From Clostridiaceae bacterium BL-3 (lineage in GTDB: Bacteria > Bacillota > Clostridia > Clostridiales > Clostridiaceae): a stretch of DNA of 64,000 nucleotides. The translations under genes and the position numbers were made by a program. The notes under the pieces were generated by a model. It searched no databases and was not told where the DNA came from. It was given only the letters and a program-made list of their open reading frames with translations. Positions 54,346-60,743 of the stretch are shown here, in pieces (the stretch's first letter is position 1; each line of letters opens with the position of its first letter). Location: contig CADDXC010000001.1 in NCBI GenBank assembly GCA_902809985.1, positions 3,038,001-3,102,000 of the forward strand, in the 5' to 3' direction.

Positions 54346-55318
54346 TACTATCATCTTCCTTAATAAAAAATTCAATGAAATATTGCCCTACACAATTTTC
54401 ACATGTTGACAGTTTAGGAAATCTTTCTACATACTCTCTAACATTGTTTAAATATGATGAATTTTTATATATTGATTCGATATCTTTTTCATTTATACTT
54501 TCTGGTACTAAATTTTCTTTTAATCTAACTCTATTATTCTTAAAAACTTCACAAGGATATACATAACCATTATATTTAATATTAAGTTTGCCATTCGCTG
54601 CTTCACATTTATTTTCACTTTGGTTATCCGATAAAGGAACTCCAATACGAATATCTATTGATTTGTTCCGCTTAATAAATTTCAATTTTTCTATTAGTTT
54701 TTGTGTTTGTTTATATGATAAAGCAATTTTATCTCTATTATTTAACGCCCTTCCATGTAAAACAAGCCTTAGAAAGCTTACTTTAGAAATATTAAGTTTA
54801 TCACAGAGATCTATTACCTTCTCAATTTGATTTACATTTAATTTCATAGGGACAAAATGTGCTTCTGATACTATTCCCAACTTAACAGCATTACTTACAG
54901 ATTCCTTTAAAAATTCAAAATTATCTTTGGTCCCCATAATAATATTATAAATTTCAGGATCAGCTGCTTCAATATTAAATATAAGTTTAGATACTTTTCC
55001 ACAAATCTCTTTAAAAATTTTTTTTGGGATAGATGAACTTTTTTCATTATTGTTTATAAATATACCACTTGTATAAACATAGCTAGATAATTTTTTTTCA
55101 TATACATAATTTATCATATCAATAATATTTGGATGTAAAAAAGGTTCTCCTCCAGAGAAGCATACAGTCTTTAATCCCAATTTAATGGCCCCATCAATAA
55201 CTTGTATAAATTTATCAAAAGAAATTATCTCTTTACAATTTAAAGAAGAACATGAAGAACAATGAAGACAATTATTAGGGCACTTTCGTATAACTTCTAT
55301 AGATATTTCATTTAACAC
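54338..55318 (-). CDS. Radical SAM protein with SPASM-like C-terminus
   Basis: A 326-residue radical SAM enzyme. The cluster motif is Cys13-x3-Cys17-x2-Cys20 (RKCPNNCLHCSSC), then the SAM-binding CFSGGEPFLHPN and IFNIEAADPEIYNIIMG. The C-terminal extra cysteines in KCEAANGK, YVYPCEVF and STCENCVGQYF suggest an auxiliary Fe-S cluster as in SPASM/twitch proteins, which usually modify peptides. It starts with GTG seven bases after AGGTG. First gene of the cargo operon; no small peptide substrate gene is evident in the 130-bp upstream gap, so the target may be a nucleotide or a partner protein. Confidence 0.85.
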   Translation of the reverse strand: MLNEISIEVIRKCPNNCLHCSSCSSLNCKEIISFDKFIQVIDGAIKLGLKTVCFSGGEPFLHPNIIDMINYVYEKKLSSYVYTSGIFINNNEKSSSIPKKIFKEICGKVSKLIFNIEAADPEIYNIIMGTKDNFEFLKESVSNAVKLGIVSEAHFVPMKLNVNQIEKVIDLCDKLNISKVSFLRLVLHGRALNNRDKIALSYKQTQKLIEKLKFIKRNKSIDIRIGVPLSDNQSENKCEAANGKLNIKYNGYVYPCEVFKNNRVRLKENLVPESINEKDIESIYKNSSYLNNVREYVERFPKLSTCENCVGQYFIEFFIKEDDSNG

Positions 55319-55454
55319 AGGGATTCACCTCTTTACTTTTATGAATTTGCATATTACTATAATAATAAGTATAATTAAGCTTTAGTGCTAAAATTAATTA
55401 TACCTATACAAATTAATTTTATAACTTAATAGTATATATGTCAATTTTGGTAAT

Positions 55455-55826
55455 TTATAATTTTCCTAAATAATTCTTACCATCATAAATACTATCGGCT
55501 AATTCCTCAATAATTTTAGATTTTAACTGTGTAATATAAACCGGGCTTAGATCCAATTCCATGGCTATATCCTTTAACTTATATCTGTGGAAATACTTCA
55601 TTTCAATTATTTTCAGGTTCCTGTCCTTCAGGGCTGAAAGCATATTATTTACCCTTCTAACTTCAAATTGTTTCTGCTTTTTTATATGATTCAATCTTTC
55701 TACCTCTTCTAAATCCGGATTGTCACTCAAATTTGCATCCTCTATATCAAGATCTATATTTTTTATTATTGCAATATTTGTGGTGTAATTTTTAAGCATT
55801 TTCTCAACCACTTTTTCTTTATCCAC
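55455..55826 (-). CDS. Sigma-70 region 4-like phage regulator
   Basis: About 123 residues. A helical N-terminal part is followed by a C-terminal helix-turn-helix NLKIIEMKYFHRYKLKDIAMELDLSPVYITQLKSKIIEEL, typical of sigma region 4 or DUF1492-type phage proteins. The start is GTG at 55824-55826, nine bases after GGGAGGG, so it overlaps the upstream sigma gene by 8 bases. It probably acts with, or in competition with, the full sigma factor encoded just before it. Confidence 0.7.
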   Translation of the reverse strand: MDKEKVVEKMLKNYTTNIAIIKNIDLDIEDANLSDNPDLEEVERLNHIKKQKQFEVRRVNNMLSALKDRNLKIIEMKYFHRYKLKDIAMELDLSPVYITQLKSKIIEELADSIYDGKNYLGKL

Positions 55827-56562
55827 TAGTAACAGCCCTCCCATCTGCTAAAAAATCATGACGCAAATACTTACTCTCAAAATCCATAGCTTTTATTTTA
55901 TCAGTAATGCTGTACCTGCTATTATAAAAAGTTCCCTTATAATATTCCTGGGCCTTTTTCCTGCCCCAGGTGCTATTCCTTAGTTTTCTTAATGCCCTGT
56001 TTTCTGTATTTCTGACATTTCCATATGATACGTTGAATATCTCTCCTGTTTCGGAAAGAGTAGCACATTTATTATTGTCCCACCCATAACGGAGTTTTAA
56101 TACCTCCATTTCTGTCAGTGTATTATTTTCCATCATGGCATTTTCAAGTTCTTCCCTGAGCTGCACATTATAAATTTTATCCTCTACATTTTCGTAAAGG
56201 TTATTTTCATCTTTTATACAATCCATTAATTCAGTATTACCGTCATTTTGCGGAGTGTATATACTGACTTCCTCATTAGTGCTCTTCTGGTGAATATATC
56301 TATTCATTTTCTGGTATATCCAATACACGGCATAGGTACTAAATTTACAAGGCTTTTCAATATTAAACTTGTACTTTTTAGCTGCAGTCATAAGTCCAAT
56401 AAATCCCTCCTGCTGCAGATCGGCAATATCTATTGAGTTAGTACCTTCAACATAAAATTTATTAGCCAGTTTATATACAATCTTTTTATTGTTCTCCACA
56501 AGCTTATCTAAGGCACTTTTATTACCTTCTTGATATAATTGTACTAATTCTTCATTGGACAC
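55819..56562 (-). CDS. Sigma-70-family factor encoded by the element
   Basis: A 247-residue sigma factor. Region 2 (ADLQQEGFIGLMTAAKKYKFN; CKFSTYAVYWIYQKMNRYIH) is followed by a region 3-like linker and region 4 with LSETGEIFNVSYGNVRNTENRALRKL. It is longer than ECF factors and resembles sporulation or group 3 sigma factors. It starts GTG. It likely redirects host RNA polymerase to element promoters. Co-translation with the region 4-like protein is notable. Confidence 0.83.
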   Translation of the reverse strand: MSNEELVQLYQEGNKSALDKLVENNKKIVYKLANKFYVEGTNSIDIADLQQEGFIGLMTAAKKYKFNIEKPCKFSTYAVYWIYQKMNRYIHQKSTNEEVSIYTPQNDGNTELMDCIKDENNLYENVEDKIYNVQLREELENAMMENNTLTEMEVLKLRYGWDNNKCATLSETGEIFNVSYGNVRNTENRALRKLRNSTWGRKKAQEYYKGTFYNSRYSITDKIKAMDFESKYLRHDFLADGRAVTSG

Positions 56563-56612
56563 TTTAAATCACCCTTATATAGAAATAGGGACAAATGCAT
56601 GTCCCATTGGTC

Positions 56613-56858
56613 TTATTTCAATCCCAATATACTATTTATTTGAGTTTGAATTTCTTCTTTACTCTGTACTGCTTTGTGGTCGGCAGCCTTTTGAGATTTA
56701 CTTTGCTTATAAAGATTTTTTATCTTGCCTATTTTTTCATCCATTTTAACCTGTTTACTGATGTCTCCAGTCTTTGCATAAAGATCCCTTATGGTCTGTA
56801 ACTCCGGCATTATATCGTCTATCATGTCACTTGCATATTCATAATTTTCTTCACTCAT
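56613..56858 (-). CDS. Small hypothetical phage protein
   Basis: 81 residues, acidic N-terminus and Lys/Gln-rich C-terminus (EENYEYASDMIDDIMPELQT; KMDEKIGKIKNLYKQ). Mostly helical; no membrane segment. It has a good GGAGGTAATAAAAA site. It lies between the coiled-coil gene and the sigma gene on the same strand. Unknown function. Confidence 0.6.
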   Translation of the reverse strand: MSEENYEYASDMIDDIMPELQTIRDLYAKTGDISKQVKMDEKIGKIKNLYKQSKSQKAADHKAVQSKEEIQTQINSILGLK

Positions 56859-56876
56859 TTTTTATTACCTCCAATT

Positions 56877-57485
56877 TTATAAATATATGTTATTTGCTGA
56901 ACGATTCAACCTCATTTGAATATCCTCATAACTGTGACTATTTATAAACATATCATCCGTACAATGGTATTCCTTGCTATGCTTATTCAATGTATTGATA
57001 ACTTTATCCTTAATTTCTTTTGAAACATCATCATCCATTATATTTATTGAATATCTCAGTGCATATATATCACACAGCTTGTTTTCATAATCATCAAGTA
57101 AATTAAGATACTTTTCTTTTACTTCTACAATTGATTTTTTTAAATCATCAAGCCCTACCTTTTCGATATAAGAATCTATTTCTTTCTGTAGATCAGATAA
57201 ACTATACTGAAATTTACCAGTACCCATGAGACTAATTATTTCAGATACTTTATTAATACTGTCCTGAATACTATCAACATCTTTCTTATACTGGACCAAC
57301 TTTTCAAAAACTGCATCATCAAAAGTTTGTTTATACTCTGCTTCCAGTTCTGATATCTTTGCATTCTTAGATTGAAGCTGGCTCCTTAAGTCAGCTATAA
57401 GTGCCTTTTTCTCAGATATTCTTGAATTTCTCTGGTCTATATATTCTTTTAATTTAACTACAAATGGTATTGTATTTTCTTCCAT
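56877..57485 (-). CDS. Coiled-coil hypothetical protein
   Basis: 202 residues. The first ~100 residues are heptad-rich (ISEKKALIADLRSQLQSKNA) and predict a long coiled coil. The rest is helical, ending HKNSYEDIQMRLNRS-like sequence. No catalytic motif is seen. It sits just 19 bp downstream of the TerS-like HTH gene, so a packaging, scaffold or regulatory role in the element is possible. I do not recognise the family. Confidence 0.6.
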   Translation of the reverse strand: MEENTIPFVVKLKEYIDQRNSRISEKKALIADLRSQLQSKNAKISELEAEYKQTFDDAVFEKLVQYKKDVDSIQDSINKVSEIISLMGTGKFQYSLSDLQKEIDSYIEKVGLDDLKKSIVEVKEKYLNLLDDYENKLCDIYALRYSINIMDDDVSKEIKDKVINTLNKHSKEYHCTDDMFINSHSYEDIQMRLNRSANNIYL

Positions 57486-57504
57486 TACATAACACTCCCA
57501 TCAA

Positions 57505-57921
57505 TTATTTTATTTTTCCCATCCTTTTAAATCTTGCCAGCTGTTCGGCAAGCTCGTTTTCATCTACATTATCGCTGTCATCATCACTATAAATTTCAGC
57601 TACTGACGTTGTATTGCCATAGACTCTATTCAAAAGGTACTGGTTGGCAGCAAGACATGTCCTTTTATCGCTTTTATCTTTGGCCAGCTCTTTGATTTTA
57701 TCTATATATGATTTAACATCTTTAAGAATATAGTTATTACCTTCATTTACAATGTCCTGGCGCCTTCTATTGAGTTCAGCCTTGATATTGTCCTTATTAA
57801 GCCATGAATATATAGTAGACCTTGTCACATTTACGGATCGTGCTATGGCTGCTATAGTCTCGCCCTGAATAATCATAGAAATCATTTTTTCCTGCTTCTC
57901 ATTCAATACCACACTAAACAC
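57505..57921 (-). CDS. HTH protein, small-terminase-like (tentative)
   Basis: A 138-residue protein. The N-terminal helix-turn-helix MIIQGETIAAIARSVNVTRSTIYSWLNKDNIKAELNRRR is the phBC6A51/terminase-small-subunit type. A helical middle follows, then an acidic DDDSDNVDENELAEQLARF tail. It starts GTG after GGAGGGATAACCT. In phages this position marks the packaging recognition subunit, in satellites the redirecting TerS. It could also be a plain regulator. A structured leader precedes it. Confidence 0.6.
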   Translation of the reverse strand: MFSVVLNEKQEKMISMIIQGETIAAIARSVNVTRSTIYSWLNKDNIKAELNRRRQDIVNEGNNYILKDVKSYIDKIKELAKDKSDKRTCLAANQYLLNRVYGNTTSVAEIYSDDDSDNVDENELAEQLARFKRMGKIK

Positions 57922-57942
57922 AGGTTATCCCTCCTTTACTAC

Positions 57943-58040
57943 AAAATAAAAAGCACAGAAAATTGTTCAATCCAATAATGGATTTACTTAATTTCCCGTG
58001 CCTGAATATATCGGCTTCCACACCTAGTGGTGTAGGGTAC
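57943..58040 (-). ncRNA. Structured leader or attenuator upstream of the HTH gene
   Basis: On the minus strand a first hairpin (ACACC-TAGT-GGTGT type, 58020-58033, with flanking CC/GG pairs) precedes a long nested hairpin, 57953-58001. That hairpin has an outer stem GCAC/GTGC, middle AAATT/AATTT and inner AATCC/GGATT, followed by TTTTTATTTT. The second element is terminator-like and lies before the ribosome site of the HTH gene, so the RNA could act as an attenuator. A TATAAT box lies near 58064. No known riboswitch class is recognised. Confidence 0.5.
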
Positions 58041-58132
58041 TTTCAATATCTATCTTTAATTATATTATATCATAAAATCACTTATAAAACTAGTCATATC
58101 AACACTTTATATGATATTACTATATTGATATT

Positions 58133-58363
58133 TTAACTTGTTAATTTCATCTGTGTAAAAAAAATATCGTTAACTGATAATCCAAATGTCTTTGATACAC
58201 TTATTGCTTCTAACATTGTCCATTTGGGAATTTTATTATTTAATCTTCTTCGTAAAGTAGTATGTGTCATTCCCGTTTTTTTACATAAATCCTCCTGCGT
58301 CCAATTTTTGTATTTTAGAAGCAACTTAATATTATCACTTGCATATTTTAAATCGTTAACCAT
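58133..58363 (-). CDS. Cro/CI-type HTH repressor
   Basis: 76 residues, almost entirely an XRE helix-turn-helix: LKYKNWTQEDLCKKTGMTHTTLRRRLNNKIPKWTMLEAIS. It most likely controls element genes. An 8-bp inverted repeat directly upstream (58401-58438) is a candidate operator for autoregulation. Confidence 0.8.
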   Translation of the reverse strand: MVNDLKYASDNIKLLLKYKNWTQEDLCKKTGMTHTTLRRRLNNKIPKWTMLEAISVSKTFGLSVNDIFFTQMKLTS

Positions 58364-58400
58364 GTTTTCTCACCTTCCTTAATTTTACTTATTCGAAATT

Positions 58401-58438
58401 ATAACCATTTTTCTATTTTAATAACTATCTATGGTTAT
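58401..58438. promoter_or_regulatory. Candidate operator of the Cro/CI-type repressor
   Basis: ATAACCAT (58401-58408) and ATGGTTAT (58431-58438) are perfect 8-bp inverted repeats 22 bases apart in the promoter region of the HTH gene. The arms resemble single half-site operators. Confidence 0.45.
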
Positions 58439-58526
58439 ATTTTTTTCCACCGCTGCGGCTCCTGAACATAAGGTTTTTTATTCTGCAATTTGCAGTAATC
58501 CATATAAGCTATAAATATTAGTAAAC

Positions 58527-58727
58527 TCATCTTGCAACGCACTTCTTATGTTTTTCTCTTTCTTGGCGCTTCCCTATCATAACACCATAATTAAAACATG
58601 ACATTGTCAATGCTAAACCTTTATCATCACCAAACTTCTTTTTATAATATTCTATTAAATTATTGATATACTCCGTGGGTATCTTTTGATATTCCAGTGC
58701 TTTTTCATCAATTTCATTCATTTCCAA
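58527..58727 (-). CDS. Small hypothetical protein
   Basis: 66 residues (EIDEKALEYQKIPTEYINNL; CFNYGVMIGKRQEREKHKKC). Similar small proteins with a VMIGKRQER-like tail are common in clostridial prophage early regions, but no function is known. It is preceded by GGGAGGGAAATTGGAA. Confidence 0.6.
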   Translation of the reverse strand: MEMNEIDEKALEYQKIPTEYINNLIEYYKKKFGDDKGLALTMSCFNYGVMIGKRQEREKHKKCVAR

Positions 58728-58815
58728 TTTCCCTCCCTTGACATGTTGCTTATTTAGGAAGTAAACTTTACTTGTATGTGATAAGGCTTACTTCCTTTGG
58801 TAAGCACATTTTTAT

Positions 58816-58974
58816 TTATTTCAGGTCTATGTAAAATCTTTTATATAGACCCTTTTTATATTCCTTTGATACTTTTATCACATCAAACATGCTCTTTATT
58901 TTTTCTATATATGCTTTTTCTTCGATATTTTCAGGAACACTCAATACAAATCTTATCCTATCTTTCTTTTTCAT
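58816..58974 (-). CDS. Very small hypothetical protein
   Basis: 52 residues (KKKDRIRFVLSVPENIEEKA; then YKKGLYKRFYIDLK), ATG at 58972-58974 with GGAGGG four bases before. Codon use and tight packing between neighbours support it as real. The family is unknown; the fold may be a small RRM-like or ferredoxin-like single domain. Confidence 0.55.
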   Translation of the reverse strand: MKKKDRIRFVLSVPENIEEKAYIEKIKSMFDVIKVSKEYKKGLYKRFYIDLK

Positions 58975-58985
58975 TTAGCCCTCCT

Positions 58986-59213
58986 TTACATAGTTAATTC
59001 AACATCTTTAACCTTTTTGGATCTCACTCTTTTTCCCGTAATAAGCCTATGCAGTTCTAAATTCCTTTTTCTAGCTGATAAGTTCTTTTTTATAAATATA
59101 AACGCAATTCCATATTTTTTTATTCTAAACCTTGGAACAGAACCACTCTCATTTTCTGCAAGTATAAATTTCTGTCCTCTATATTTAAAAACTTTAATTC
59201 CAATTTTATTCAT
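58986..59213 (-). CDS. Small basic hypothetical protein
   Basis: 75 residues, strongly basic (IKKNLSARKRNLELHRLITG; RVRSKKVKDVE). It is probably nucleic-acid-binding or structural. The ATG overlaps the end of the upstream gene by 8 bases, so the two are coupled. Confidence 0.55.
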   Translation of the reverse strand: MNKIGIKVFKYRGQKFILAENESGSVPRFRIKKYGIAFIFIKKNLSARKRNLELHRLITGKRVRSKKVKDVELTM

Positions 59214-59484
59214 TAATAACCCCTCCTGTATACTTGTCCATAGAATTAAATATTTCTTTAATAATTCTCACTTTATTTTCCGGTGTAAGATGCTTATCCT
59301 GACCGTCTATAATGTTGCGTATCCATTCCAATATCAAGTGATCAGCAATGCTCAAAGCTTTTAATCCCTCTTTTGGTATTCCTGATGTGGCTCTGTATAT
59401 ATCAATTTCACTAAAACTTAATATATTCTCCGCAAACACCTGGTTAACCGCTGCTTTCATGGTTTCATCATTAATTCTTTTCAT
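59206..59484 (-). CDS. Small hypothetical protein
   Basis: 92 residues, mostly helical (MKAAVNQVFAENILSFSEID; SIADHLILEWIRNIIDGQDK). No motif is recognised. It is translationally coupled to the basic 75-residue protein. Typical of early-region phage genes. Confidence 0.55.
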   Translation of the reverse strand: MKRINDETMKAAVNQVFAENILSFSEIDIYRATSGIPKEGLKALSIADHLILEWIRNIIDGQDKHLTPENKVRIIKEIFNSMDKYTGGVINE

Positions 59485-59515
59485 ACAAACGCTCCTTTCA
59501 ATTTACATATATTTA

Positions 59516-59747
59516 CTACTGACTTTTTAAAATATCACAGAAAATCTGTTGTCGCTCACCGGGCCATTTCCACTTCCAAAAATTAGAAGGTGGGCGGCCT
59601 TGCTTCAAAGAACTTCATACTCTCTAATTGTAAATATTTATACATTTCTAATATTTCATCTAAATGATATATAGTTTCAATTAATAACTCAACTTCGCTA
59701 AATGCACGTTTAGTACAGCTAACACACTTATCAAAAACATACTTAAC
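59516..59747 (-). pseudogene. Frameshifted small phage gene
   Basis: The minus strand encodes VFDKCVSCTKRAFSEVELLI... up to EARPPTF-stop. In the next frame it continues SNFWKWKWPGERQQIFCDIL-KSQ-stop. Removing one C near 59590-59595 joins the parts as RPPTSNFWKWKWPGE. The beginning has no start codon after an in-frame TAG at 59748-59750. A small CxxC protein of a type seen in clostridial phages is likely, broken at the 5' end and by the frameshift. Confidence 0.6.
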
Positions 59748-60168
59748 CTATTGATACAACTACATTTACATTAATTTCGCTCTTTTAGTTACATAAATTC
59801 TTATTGAGAATGATGGCAAAATGGTAATTATTCTACCTTTTATTACCTAATATTACATTTAATATGTTGTATTCTACTATTTATTTACAATGTATATCTA
59901 TTCAATAATTATGCATATTAATGTATATTAATCAGCTATTGAGCTTAATGGTCAGTTCCTTTGTGGTGTTTCCTTGCTCGTTTACCGCTGTCAGCGTCAG
60001 CCTTGAATTTAAAGCTACAGCATAAACATACACCAGTTACCACAGCACAAATACTCAGCTACATATCACCCCTTTATCTATACAGCCATTACGGAAGTAT
60101 ACACCTATACACTTACAGCTTACCTCTTAGTACATATTCAAGATTAATAAGTCCTTGTGATATCTCCT
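59748..60168. other. Gap without a clear gene
   Basis: AT-rich sequence with short out-of-frame pieces. A plus-strand frame at 59961-60227 lacks a ribosome site and partly overlaps the next real gene, so I do not accept it. I see no convincing promoter or repeat here. Confidence 0.4.
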
Positions 60169-60390
60169 TTATTCTGTTTTCAATGGCTTCAGATACTTAT
60201 CTATATAACTTTGCATATCTTCTTTAGTATCAAATTCAGCATATCCAATAACTTCACCATTCCTCCATCCTGAACTCTTAATAAACTTGATATTTCTTTT
60301 TGGTTCATCATCCCAATTAAGAGATATATAATCCACATTATCTAAATTAACCAAACGATTTTCCTCTGCTCTTATAAACATCTTTATCAA
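60169..60390 (-). CDS. Small hypothetical protein
   Basis: 73 residues (RAEENRLVNLDNVDYISLNW; AEFDTKEDMQSYIDKYLK). Clear ribosome site AAAGGATTTGATAAAG near the ATG; the first or third residue Met could be the start. The sequence resembles small single-domain phage proteins with a beta-hairpin start. Function unknown. Confidence 0.55.
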   Translation of the reverse strand: MIKMFIRAEENRLVNLDNVDYISLNWDDEPKRNIKFIKSSGWRNGEVIGYAEFDTKEDMQSYIDKYLKPLKTE

Positions 60391-60538
60391 ATCCTTTCTA
60401 TGATATTCTCTATTTTTCTATATCAGTATTTATCCTATTATTGTCCCTTTCATTTACATTACAGGTGAGTACCCATTTAACATCTATTTAATAATTCACC
60501 CATTCCAAACTGTTGATATAACTTATTTTTTTAATATA

Positions 60539-60742
60539 TTGGTGACTTGGTGAAATTAAAATCACTTTTATACTATATATATAACTTTATATATACCAAT
60601 TTATATATGAAGTTATATTTTACATACATATACGTACATTTAACTCACCAAACTCACCAATATAGATATATACATTGAAAACACTGGCTTTCATTGTGGT
60701 GACTATTAAAGAAATAATGTTCACCATATATCACCTTCTCAC
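60539..60742. other. Putative replication origin with iteron-like repeats
   Basis: Just downstream of the primase-helicase gene. TTGGTGA occurs twice at 60539-60553, and its complement TCACCAA twice at 60645-60660. They flank an AT-rich core with a 17-bp hairpin (60579-60595 / 60602-60618, loop of six). Further GGTGA copies lie at 60697-60702 and, inverted, at 60721-60742. Repeats around an AT-rich unwinding region next to a primase-helicase gene fit a satellite or phage origin. A regulatory region is the alternative. Confidence 0.5.
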
Positions 60743-60743
60743 C

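Noticed and set aside
59961-60227. An 88-codon plus-strand frame in the element
   Set aside because: No ribosome site, poor codon use and overlap with the minus-strand 73-residue gene.
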